A DNA stretch of 31,149 nucleotides from Lingula anatina. Taxonomy: Eukaryota; Brachiopoda; Lingulata; Lingulida; Lingulidae. Shown piece by piece: positions 10,962 through 22,894 of the stretch. Under the pieces are notes generated by a model. It had not been told where the DNA came from and did no database searches. It worked only from the letters and a program-made list of their open reading frames with translations. Each line of letters begins with the position of its first letter. The first letter of the stretch is position 1. The DNA lies in the NCBI RefSeq assembly GCF_001039355.2, contig NW_019775943.1, forward strand, positions 1 through 31,149, given 5' to 3'. The translations under genes and the position numbers were made by a program.

Positions 10962-12020
10962 TGTGGACACTAAATGGTACTGGCAATCCTTTGCCATATG
11001 AGAGTCAATAACCCAGATCTAGTTTAACCTATTTTCCTCTGGATAAAATATGAATGGAAATCAAACATTGACTTTTTCGGTAAAACAAGGCTAATACAAA
11101 TGTAGACCTATTTCTGCAGTATGAAATGTGAAGCAAACTTGACATCAGGCTTTCTATGTCACTTTGCTTATTCAGCGCCTGCTGTGCTTACCACTGCTTT
11201 CAGTTCAATGTAACAGCTGTTTCCACAAACTAAATTATAAATGCTAACCAGCATTATACAGTGCATATATCTTAATATAAATATACTAGTATACATATTG
11301 CTCCTGCCGCATTGTTTAAAATCTACTATACGTGCATGTCCACAGTACTGGGTAACAGCAATGGGTTATCATCTTTGAAAGTCTGTCACAATATTCCTAT
11401 GTGTTGGATTACAACAGGGGTGCTTTCATGTGAAAGGGGATGGATTTGTCTCATTATAAAAAAAAACAATTTTCTGTTTCCAAACATTGCTGTGTATTTT
11501 AACAAACAGTGCTTAAATCTGGGACACAGACATACCAGTCTGTTTTGCAGCTGTACATTATGGAAAAGAAAGCTCTCAGAATAGTATTGTCAAGTTTTTT
11601 TTTTTTTTTTTTTTGTCACCTCAGGGATCACTTACAGCACACAAACTAGATAAAAATGCTCTTTGTTGCAAATTTTGATGGGTGAAGAAATGGGTTATTG
11701 TGCCTTACCATCATTTCTGTTTTCAACTTCAGTACAAAGTACGATCTCCCATACAGGTGAACTATACAAATCATCTTATTTTGGAATTTAAATACCTGAA
11801 ATACACTCTGCATTTCATAAAACAACATGGTGTAAGGAAATCCTGTCATCTGAGCATGTAATCACAGATGTTATGACCCAATCCTGTTTTGATTCCTTCA
11901 GACATGCATGACAGTGAAACCACAGTTACGTAGCTTTAGTTTCATTTCCCCATTCAGATTTGGCCCAGGGACCTAGCATACATAGTAGAAATTTCCAATG
12001 ACCTAGTCACATGAACTTAA

Positions 12021-12267
12021 GGGACCATTCTCACAGATATTTGGATCAATCTATCTCACTGGAGAGTCTCACTAAATTGCTATCAAACTAACCAGCTTAA
12101 ATGTCTGTCACGCCTAGTAAAACTGTTAGGGGGTCATTATCTTTACCCCTAGCTGATTTGGTAGGCATGCTAGACATTTAAGCCTCTTGAGCTGATAGCG
12201 AATTAGCGGGAACCCCCGGGGAGTTAGGTCGATCCAGATGGATCGATCTAAGTATGGGAACCACACC
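12021..12267. mobile_element. Harbinger-type MITE at the outer edge of copy B
   Basis: Begins GGGACCATTCTCACAG after TAA (12,018-12,020). The right end runs past GATCGATCTAAG into TATGGGAACCACACC, which resembles the right end of the MITE at 2670-2884 better than the sequence at the same point in copy A. The exact right boundary is uncertain; another TAA is at 12,278-12,280. Confidence 0.62.
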
Positions 12268-12280
12268 TTTCGGTGTGTAA

Positions 12281-14372
12281 CGCACGAGAGATGATTTCAT
12301 GTCATCGCTGTTTAACCACTGATTCAGGATAGCAGCGTGTTTTCCCAACTCTGTGAAGTTAAGTGTACTCTTCCCTGATCATTTTTATATTCGTTTAATG
12401 TTACATTTTCCAAAATACGATGCACACAAGATCGGCCCCATGTTACAATTTTGATGCCTATGTCCCATTGTGGTTACCCAGTACCATGTCCCAATGTTAT
12501 TACCCAGTTACCAGTATCAGTGATAGAAATACATTACGTATAATTTACCAATCAGTCACAATGCTCATAAATAACCTGCATAATGCCAGCAATTGTCATA
12601 TTGATCTACTAGTATGTTCAAATGTCAAAAATGACAATAGAAAATGCAAGTTTTATACATTTAAGTTTTTTTTCCAAAAAGATGTGTTAAATATATATCT
12701 ACTGTACATGCAACAATTGTTTCACTCATTTTATGTTAATTCTGTTAATCTATTAATCTGACTGCATTCTGAGAGAATCCCTGCAGAGTTGAATTAATGT
12801 ACAATAGTTTCATTGGGAATGAGACCTTAAAGAGAAATTCACTCACACCTCAACCATCTAGTATATATGAAATCTTTACTTCAGGGCAATAACAAGCACA
12901 CTTTCTTGACCAGAACAGACTGTAATTAAAGATGCATATAAAGTCCGTTTTTTGCCACAAAAGCCAACCAAAAGCCAGCATACAGTTTCAAGTGGTATAA
13001 CTAAGAGAATTACCAAAAGGCATCGTTTAATTTTACCCAAAAAAGTAATTTGAACAGATATTTCTGCTAGCATTCTATGTTGTTTATCAATGGGGCAGAA
13101 AAATAGGTCATTAAAATAGGTTAAATTTATGACCAAAAATTTAAAGAAAAGAGCAGTCTAAAGCTTTTTTATGGCTGATTGAGTGTTTTATTCAGTTTAT
13201 CCATTGGCATTTCAAATTTATTTGAGTCGTATAAGGAACTAGTAGAAGTGGTTTATATATGTTACTGGGAATCCATGCTCTACCGATGCTCGGTTCATAT
13301 GTACCTTTAAGCAGCACATAAAAATGCAGGAAGGGAGAGAGAGTAAACCAACCCAAATTGTATCAATTCACAGCAGATTATTATTTCATGCAATAAGTAT
13401 AACCTTGGTTTTTTATATTCTTTAAAAATATTGCAGTGTGATATGACTGAATAGTAAATGTCAGTAGCACAAACAGCAGCTGTAAGAATACAAGATAACT
13501 TGTATTACTGGGTGTGCCATGCATTTTCAATACATTAACTCTATTTATATGCAAAGACTTTGTTTTCTTTTTCTTTTGCATAATAAATATGAATTGATAA
13601 GCTTTATCCTTTTCAAACGGTAGCGTTAAGAACGCTTTATTGTTTCTATTTTGTTTTGGTGAAATACAAAAATAAAATAGAAGCTTTGATAATATCCATC
13701 AATGATACAAGTGGCAATTTGCCATACTTAAAAAAAAGATACTAGAAAGAGGTCACACTGGCAAGAGTAAGCATAGTCAAGGACTAAAGCCTTTTAATGT
13801 TTTCTATATCTTATGCCTCTGCAAGAGAATGAGCAAATAAAGTGTGGACTGATCTCATACTGTTTATATACTGTTTACTATCAATCAAGATATTGTATTT
13901 TATTTCTCTGTCATTCCCATTTTACACTTTACATATTCCCTGTTGTGCTTGAGAGCAAGGATCCTATGAGAGCTGTCCATCTGCGCCAGCCATCATTTGC
14001 ACGGTCAGTTTACTCAGAAAATGGCCAATATTTTCTATGACAGGCAAACAGCTTTATAATGAAATTTTGAAGATATGACAGCTTGATTTATCAGGACGGG
14101 TGGTTGGCCTAGAAAACCTAGAAAGTATTTTGATGTACCCAGATTATCTGATGAGTCAAGATGAAACAGTCAAGTTTATCCAAGCCAACTAGATGCACGT
14201 GCACTACCGATATAATCAGTTAAATCCACAGTGGGTCATCGACCCCACATAACTGAGTGCTGCTCAGTAACCACTTAAAACCGATTTTGTTCTAGATTCT
14301 TCAGTGTCTTTGAGATCACCTGTAGCGCGGATATCCGGTTCAGACTTACTGGGGTATTTGTTGCTGATTCAC
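12281..14372. other. Intergenic, no gene recognised
   Basis: AT-rich sequence with only short, low-complexity open frames in six frames. None shows a family motif or a consistent splice structure. Confidence 0.55.
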
Positions 14373-14375
14373 TAA

Positions 14376-14602
14376 GGGTGCTTTCCCAGAGATTTAGATC
14401 GATCTAAAGATTAAAGTTTTAGATCGACCTAACTCCCTGGGGGTTCACGCTAAATTGCAGTCAGCCGAGCGGGCACCATAGTTAATTATCCCCTTACAGC
14501 TTTTAGTAGGCGGGACAGACGCTTAAGCCTGCCAAGCTGACAGTAATCTAGTGAGACTCCCCACAGGGATAGATCGATCTAAAAATCTATGGAAATGGGG
14601 TG
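14376..14602. mobile_element. Harbinger-type MITE, full length
   Basis: A 227-base element flanked by TAA (14,373-14,375 and 14,603-14,605). It has inverted ends (GGGTGCTTTCCCAGAG and, inward from the right, CACCCCATTTCCATAG), GATCGATCTA palindromes near both ends, and AACTCCCTGGGGGTTC. It is the reverse-oriented relative of 2670-2884. It has no coding capacity. Confidence 0.78.
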
Positions 14603-15130
14603 TAAATTATGCATGCACAACCAATCGGCATAGAAAACCTTCTTTAAGCTTTAAAGCATTATTTCAATATCCATTCACTCATAGACCAAAACACTTGAGA
14701 ATTTCAGAGAAATCATTTGAAAACACTTTAATTTGATGACATATTACATAACAAAGTAAATCCTGTTTCTGCTCTAACTCACACTTTTTTTCTCAAGCAC
14801 AGCAATGAATGTATAAATCCTAAATAGGAATGATCAATTAAAGCAGAGAATTCCACCTAAGGCTAATAGTATGATGAAACTAAGAGGTATGGTTAAACTA
14901 TTTACTATACACAGTGAACACCTAAAATACACCATGGATTAAATGTAATATGCTATATAATATGCTTATCAATCAACCATATTATTATCATTTAAAATAG
15001 TAGCATAGTTTCTACAGGCTCTTCTTGAGTTTCTAATATGGCAGAGGACCCCATAATTGATCAACAAATCATGACGATTTGTCAAATTATGTCATTAATA
15101 TCAATTACCTAGCAATTTATTTCAGTCTAC

Positions 15131-15547
15131 CTAAAAAGTGTAACAGTGCAACACAACACAATACACTATAGATATGATGCCAGACACGAGTAAACATAGG
15201 AAACCTTCAATCTCAAGAAAATAGGGTAATTTAGAAGCAAAATATATTACTACATGTAGGTACTGATAATGGTCCAACTTTATAAATTGGTAAGATTTGT
15301 CCACCATATTGCAAAGAAGAGCCACATCTTCTTGAGTGATCAATATAGCAGACAACCCAACAATTCATTTATATAAGCAGATCGCACTGACATGTCAAGT
15401 TGGATCAACAATTTTAATCATTAAGTATTTAATTTTGCTTTTATATCACCCCATTTTCTTGGAAATGAGCGCTTTCCTGTGTTTACTCGCATCCAGTGAG
15501 GAGTTTGTTTCTTTTTTAGTGTAATGCACTGTATTGTGTATTACAGT
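15131..15547. repeat. Imperfect long inverted repeat
   Basis: About 15,131-15,252 and 15,420-15,547 are diverged reverse complements. The best match is TTTCTTG...GTTTACTCG in the right arm against 15,182-15,222. A short direct echo (CTTCTTGAGT...ATGGCAGA) is also seen at about 15,020 and 15,328. It is probably an old foldback or inverted-repeat transposon. Confidence 0.5.
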
Positions 15548-17440
15548 ATGACCCTATACCCTAGCCTGTAGGTCAATTTAAAGGCCGTAAATTATAATAC
15601 TAGTACAGATTAATAACATTTCCAGCTACGTGAAAGTGGCTCATTTACAGTACATGATTTAGTGCAAATAGTAAAGACACAGAAGTAATAAAATGCAATA
15701 TCTGACTTCAGAATGATACTGTTACTAATGCACTTCTATTTCTGTTTGCTTTACATGATCAAAAAGATGATTATGTCGATGAACAGAGCTCAACATGTAA
15801 TGTTATGATAACTGATATATGGTCGGATACAGATCAGCGTCACAATTGCGTCAATCACTTTCTAGGTGTTTTCTTATAAAATATCAAGCAGATATAACAA
15901 AACTTACATCTTATCTTCTTCTATTTCAAAATCCATTGTACTGATGTCTGTATCTGAGTACATGGACCCCCTAAATTGTAATCAATATTGTTGTACTCTC
16001 AATTTTTCATCTTCTCGGCGGCTTCTCACAGCTATAGGGGGCACACAAGTCAAGAAAGGACAGTCCCGTGCTTAGGGCTACTCACACGACCACTCTTTTC
16101 TTCCAGGCCGATACTGCCTCTTGAAGAACTTATCAAGCTACTTAAAAATATCAAATTTTATTAAATTTACACTGCCACTATATCAAGGCTCTGAGTTGAG
16201 GTGATTCTTGTGTTTACTACGTGAAGTTTTCGACAGACACATTAAAGGTCTGTCATATTATATATATTTTTATTATTTATTGCGGTTCTAGTACATTTTT
16301 TACAATGACTATGACATAACATTATACATAATATAACCATATAACTAAAATTACAATAATGAATTACCATATTGTTTATGACGGTAGTGTTAATTGGATT
16401 AGTTTCAAACATTTTACTTCTATTCGTGTATCAAAATCATAGATATCAAAGTTTTCAAAAGACACTATAAAATCGTAAAAAGAATAAATCTATAAATATC
16501 AGACTAACTGTCTGAAATTTTAATTCAATTTATTTCCATCGTGTGGATTTTTTTTTTTTTTTCGTTAATCAACATTATGCATGAGTACCAAGTTTTGGTC
16601 TAGCTGATCCTGTAGCATGTAGACCTACCTAAATACGCCATAAAACCGAAAAAAAAAACATATACAGACTAAAAGTAGTCTACAATAGTCGAACTGGTTA
16701 TTGTTATTTAGATATAAGAAAAGTGTCAAATTTGAGAAAAAAAATAGCAAAGACGAACAGCCTATTCTTGGCAATACGGTGAGCCCGAGATGGCCTAACC
16801 CTACCTGACTACAATGAATCTAACCTTTTAAAAGGTACGAGCATTACCTGGATATTGACAAAACGCACAGATATTAAGAATACAAGCGGAAAAGCACTTC
16901 TACGCCCTTCCTAAATTATAGATACACATAACCTGGTGGGAATACAACATCGTAAATATCTCTTAGATTAGCGAGCATCTCAAAATAGCTTAAATGCTTC
17001 CAGGGTAATTGAGAATGATAACACGGGGTTTGAGCCGAAAATGAAAGGGAATCCTGCGTGTCATTTCAGCTGAAATCATTTTGCACAGGCCAAACTTCCT
17101 ATTTTCCAGAGAGGGAAATGGGACCGTTTCAAGCCGCTTGCCCTTTCAGAAGCTTCTGGTTTTTTGTCAGTGCTGTGTGCGAGCTGTTTCTTTTCGTGAA
17201 CACCACGGTCAGCTGAAGTTGGAAGAAGCTTTGAAACTCGTATATTTCCAGATTCAAATTTCACGAAATTGGGTGACATCAGCATGGTTCCTTCTGTTCC
17301 GGTCAAGTAATTGCGATTATGTCAAGGGAAGGTTTGAGAACGGGCAGGTGGTGCACGAAGGATGCTAATGCCCATCTCTATGAATACAGACAGACACGTA
17401 GGTCAGTCAGCTGCTAGATCAAGGCAGCCTTTCGGTGAAA
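15548..17440 (+). other. Intergenic and 5' flank of the LDLa-repeat gene
   Basis: No gene was found. From about 17,040 the sequence is less AT-rich with more CpG, which fits promoter or 5' UTR of the gene starting at 17,441. I see no clear TATA box or initiator. Poly-T/A runs occur near 16,550 and 16,650. Confidence 0.4.
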
Positions 17441-17486
17441 ATGAAGTTGTTTGCCGCAATTTTCATACCGCTCTTGGCATTTGCAG
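17441..17486 (+). CDS. LDLa protein exon 1: signal peptide
   Basis: Encodes [15 protein letters not shown], a short hydrophobic signal sequence with an AFA cleavage site right at the exon end. The donor is CAG|GTAAGT. The start has AAAATG context (A at -3). It directs the protein to the secretory pathway. Confidence 0.85.
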
Positions 17487-18421
17487 GTAAGTCTAGAGTT
17501 ATGCTTATAAATAGTTAGATAATTACGGGGCTACTAATTTCAAGGCGAGTTTTTAACGGCTACTGCTAGAAGGAAATATTCTCTATGAAAATTTAACTGG
17601 ATGTTGTCGTCGTTGTAATTTTACTCGTCGACCCTAGAACGAAATTAATGTTGGCAAATCATTGATGCACTGTAAATAAACATCCATTGGCTGTCAGGTT
17701 GAGTGCATCGATAAATGATCTTTGGAATTTTTCCAAATGTGCACGCGGAGCAATCAAGCAGTTAATGGAAATTTTAATGTCAAAATTTCTACCCAATTAG
17801 CCTATGCTGGTCTCCAAAAGACAAGTGACATGCTTTTTGAACAATAAAATCGTAACTGTGTCTTTCTAATAATAAAGTAAAATCAGTGCACGTAAGCGTT
17901 CTATTAGCTTAGATGAAAATATATATAAGAAAAAAAAAACGCACGCATTTAAAAAGTATGCTGGAAGTATGCTGGAACCACAAAAAGCCCCAGGAGAAAG
18001 TATTTAAGTTTTTTATCCCATCTATAATTCCACGACATATCTCTTACTTAAATTCTAACAAATGTGATGTGACATGCATAATAACAATATTGTCATGTCA
18101 TTTTTAGTTTGCGAAGGAAAGCCGCTGAGGGTGGACACTCTAGAAGATGACGGTGAGATTGACTCAACAGTTCAAGAATTCGTTCAAACCACAGTCGGTG
18201 TTCTGCCCTCCCTGATAATAAAAACTTGACTCAATCCAAGCATGTATATGTTTATAACTCCTTGACTCATGCAAAGAAATACGAAAAAAAGTGTAGAAGT
18301 TCCATTAGTTTTATTGCCTCAGTTTACCTGTTAGGATCTGTTCACACACGGGGCTATCTCAGTTCGAAACTCTGTCTGACGAAATCGGGTTTGAAGAAAG
18401 CATAAAACACAGTGGCGGGTC

Positions 18422-18466
<45 letters not shown>

Positions 18467-20644
18467 CGAATCGAGACCAAATAAAGAAATATTTCCGTCC
18501 CTATGCCCAATATATTCAATATAGTCAAAATTTCCCCGTCAACTTTTTTCCAATGTCGCCCGCCACCCACCCAGTAGCAAAAAAACCTGGATTCGTCAGT
18601 GGGCATCCCATCGTGTGTGTGAATGGGTCAGGCCCGTAGCCAGGGGGGATTCGGGGGGTTCGAAAGAACCACCCTTTTTGCTGGGAAAAGGTCCACTCTG
18701 GGTAAAATTTGACCTATGTAATTGAGAATTTTATGGCAAAAGGTCCACTTTTTCAGAAAACGAACCCCCCCTCTGAAATTGCAGGCTACGGGCCTGTGGG
18801 TCCTTCTCCATAGATTCATAATCAACTTTTATGTGCTTCTGTTTGTTTAACACACCCAAATAAAGAAAGTAATCTAAACGCTTATATTTATCTATTCCAC
18901 TTTTATTGCGTTTACGGTCCAGTATTTATCCAGTGCGAACGTAACCAGTTTGCTTGTGCAGATAACGTCACGTGTATAGCCGCGATGTGGGCGTGTGACC
19001 AGGACCCGGACTGCCCAGATGCGTCAGATGAAAAGAACTGTGGAAGTAAGTAACAGTGTCTTAACTGTTTGTTCTAGATTGTCAAATTACTTCTTGTTTT
19101 TTATTCTTTTATTTTTTTTTTCATCGCTACAAAAATGTTAAAGTCATAAGCTGCTAATGCAATGTAACTAAGAGAAATGTTTAGTAGTAAGAAAAGAGAA
19201 ACCGAAGAAATCAAAAACACATAAAAAATGCAAAGCCGTTTATTCGTAAAGCTGAACTTATGTAAACAAAAAAAGCAAAACAAAACAAAACAAAACAAAA
19301 ATAACACATCAACAGAATTTAAGAATTAAAACTGCCAGATAAAACAGTGTGAATGTTTTTCCCGCCATGCAGTTGTAGACGGCTCGTGCAGTTACTATGA
19401 ATTCACGTGTGCCAACAAGCAAGAGTGCACTGCCAAGTGGCACGTGTGTGACGGCGACAAAGACTGCACCGATGGATCAGACGAAGAGGACTGTGGCGGT
19501 AAATATAGTTAACCCCTGAAATCTTTCCTTTTCAGCATCTTCAGATTCAGAGCTCCCTCTAAAATTCAGGTGCTGAAAAAGACATTTTACGAGATTTTGA
19601 CCTTAAAAAAATCAACGACTTATTCTAGGACATTCTCTATATCTAAAAAAAGTAATGCGGGGTGTTGTTACTATATGTTATCTAAAAAGAAAGCTGGACA
19701 TTTTTTAAAAATATTCCTACCAAGCATTTCGAAAAAATATCAGTCACACCCGGTAGTTTATATAACTAAATATACAATCAAGTAAAGGGAAATAAGAAAT
19801 ATCTTGTAAAATGTGAAAACATAGGTATTGTATCTGACAGCCATTCCATAAATGCATTTATTCACCTTGAATAGATTACTTACTTTTTTCATTATATTTT
19901 ATTGCCTTAAGTTACCACATGTGCGCCGTACGAGTTCCAGTGTGCCAATAAAAAGAAATGCCTTAGCAAGACTTGGATGTGTGACGGCGATGACGACTGT
20001 GGAGACGGGTCTGACGAAAAGAACTGCACAGGTGACTTGTTCCTCACTTTCTGAAGTTTCAACTCTATCTTTTCAAGATACGAAAACTATATTAATTGTG
20101 AAATGTGTCTCTAAATCCTGGACAATAAGCCTCTTTTCATTTGGCATTCCTGCCTTTGAAATTCTTCGAAAACTTATTTTTATGTTTGTAAAACAAATTC
20201 TTAGCCTACTCAACTCATTTGCTCCCCCAATTCCATATCTATTCTTGATGGATTCCTTTGACTGGATCAAAGATATTTTTGTCTAATTGTTTTCAGTGGT
20301 TGGGACCACGTGTAGCTCGTGGGAAATCCGCTGTCCTAACTCTGACCGTTGTATTTCCCGTACTTACATATGTGACGGGGACGACGACTGCGGAGACAAC
20401 TCGGACGAAAAGAACTGCACAGGTTGGTGTTGATTTAAATTTAAAATCCCCTGAAAGGGACAGTATACGGAATTTTGCCTCAAGAAAAAATACTATCGAC
20501 AAAATATCTTCCTAGACTGTGCAAAAGCGCATGCTTTCTAAAAGAAAGTGAGGAATATTTCAAACAATGAAAGCCTTTGATACTTCCACTTCAAACTTTA
20601 TTCAGTTTCAACAAAAAGAGAAATAGATATCATTTATAATATTT

Positions 20645-20681
<37 letters not shown>

Positions 20682-22863
20682 TATTTAAAGTTATTCTTAC
20701 AGATCCACATTTTTTTACATAGTCATTTTTTTCTCTTTCAGTTACTCTCGGAAATGGCTGTCTCGTCCACCAGTTTGCTTGTGCTAACAAAAAATGTGTC
20801 CCCAGCATCTATCTATGTGACGGAGACAACGATTGCCGGGACGGTTCGGATGAAACCACGGATGTTTGTATCAGTGAGTGAACGCAATCGAACTGCATAT
20901 AGTTTTAGTGCACAAAGGTTTGATTATTATTTATTCATTCTTAGGGTATTGTGACAAGCCTTTGGTTTTGACTGATTCACGTATACTTGGCATTAACTAA
21001 TTATCATAATTGGTAGGTTTCGCCTTCTCTTATAATATATCAAAGAAAAAAAAGCAACATACGCTGATAAACCATACCTTTCCTATTTTCCTGTTGTTTA
21101 CCATTCAGATGTTCATGGTAACCGCACATGCGACAAGGGCGAGTTTCGCTGTCAGAACAAGCGCTGCATAGATGTAGGTTTCCGCTGTGACGGAGACAAC
21201 GATTGCGGGGACAGCTCTGACGAGGCGGATTGCCCACGTGTGTCACTCATTTTATCTACACTATAACTTACGACGTTATTCGCTTTGTGACAAGTTCGCT
21301 CAGCATTAACAAAATTGCCTTATGTAGTCTTATTTTAACAGTGCATTCCCATTGTACAATAATCCTTTTTTCGCTTTATACACCACTCTCTCTCTCTCTC
21401 TTTCTAGCCCCAACGTGCAGAGCAGACCAATTCCAGTGCGGTGACGGCAAATGTGTCCCAGGCTTTTATAAATGTGACAACGACAAAGACTGTGATGATA
21501 ATTCCGACGAGTTAGGATGCCCGAGTAAGTATCAAATAATGACCTGCTTCCTGGAGATGTATATTTATTAAATTTTTTTCAATAGATCAACGCACTTAGA
21601 AAAGAAATACAAAGAAAGGCATTTCATGAGAATAGAAATGAGCAGTTCATAAACACAGATGGTAAATGCATATCTGGCGCGTTTAAATGTGACAACGACA
21701 AGGATTGTGCTGATAATTCCGACGAGCTAGGATGCCCAAGTAAGTACAAAAAAAAGGGTTTGTTGCATAAAGAGGGGGGTGGGTAGGAAAAATCTGAATA
21801 AAATATTTTATGTAATTAATTAAATGTCTCTTTAAAATAAATATTTTAGACTTTACACCGATCTCCCCTAGCAAGCACACTCTCCCATCTTCATTTCAGC
21901 GAAATATTTTACATAACATTTTTTCTTGTTTTATGTGTTTTTCCTTGAGATGGGGGTGGGGGAAGGGGGTAATAGGAGAACTTTTCGATGGGAATCAGAG
22001 AAAAAATGTATAAAACGTGTAGAACCTGTAATCACGAAAGGTGGGGGTCTAGAAAGCATGTAAATTGTGTTATTCCAGCCACACCAACACCTACCTGCAG
22101 GGCAGGCCAATTCCAGTGCGGAGATGGTAAATGTATTCCTGGCGCTTATAAATGTGACAACGACAAGGACTGTGCTGATAATTCTGACGAGCTAGGATGT
22201 CCAAGTAAGTACCTAACTTTTAAGAAAATAAGTGGTTTGTTGCATAAAGAGGGGGAAAGGTAGGAAAAATCTGAATAAAACATTTTATTAAATGCCTCTT
22301 TAAAATAAATCTTTTAGACTTAACACCGATCATCCCTAGCAAGCACATTCTCCCATCTTCATTTAAGCGAAAGGTTTTACATAACATTTTTTTTTGTTTT
22401 ATAATTCAGAATATATAATTTCTTGATACAGACGCGTACCAAAAATATGTATGTAATATTGAATATTCTAACTCTGCAGCCACGCCAGCTCCGACGTGCC
22501 CATCCAGCCAGTTCACTTGCAGCAATGGGAAATGTATTCTAAATGAATGGGTTTGTGACAATGATGATGACTGTGGAGATAAGTCAGACGAACAAAACTG
22601 CACAGGTTCTCTCTCTCTCTCTCTCTCTCTCTCTTTTCGTTTTAAACATGGAGTTAAGTGGTTTACAATAATTAATTTTTTTATTGTTGCCTAAAAGAAA
22701 TTGAATTGAAAATTTTCCTCGGTTTACTCGAAGCGATGAGCTGGTTCATTCTTACAAGAATGTTGCAATACATGTTGAAAGCAAACAAATCGTAAAGAGA
22801 CTAGACATTTTTACCTCCGCCAAGGAGGTTATGTTTTCACCCCTGTTTGTTTGTTTGTTTGTT

Positions 22864-22894
<31 letters not shown>

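Larger units (their letters stand above)
6919..12252. repeat. Long duplicated block, copy B (partner at 1180-6829)
   Basis: Colinear, same-orientation copy of 1180-6829. It starts in intron 7 of PICK1 (GATCTTTTCAGCTTTATGG is shared) and ends at the right end of the upstream MITE. It is about 300 bases shorter than copy A, mainly because it lacks the intron 3 MITE interval and the foldback. Confidence 0.93.

Noticed and set aside
12876-13136. Minus-strand 86-codon ORF with hydrophobic content
   Set aside because: No motif, no splice partner and AT-rich composition like the surrounding intergenic DNA.
18331-18606. Minus-strand ORF with a (TH)n stretch
   Set aside because: Produced by the (TG)n microsatellite inside a short repeat element.
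19852-20286. Plus-strand 144-codon ORF across LDLa exon 5
   Set aside because: It reads the exon in the wrong frame and continues through the intron; the phase 1 frame gives the LDLa module.
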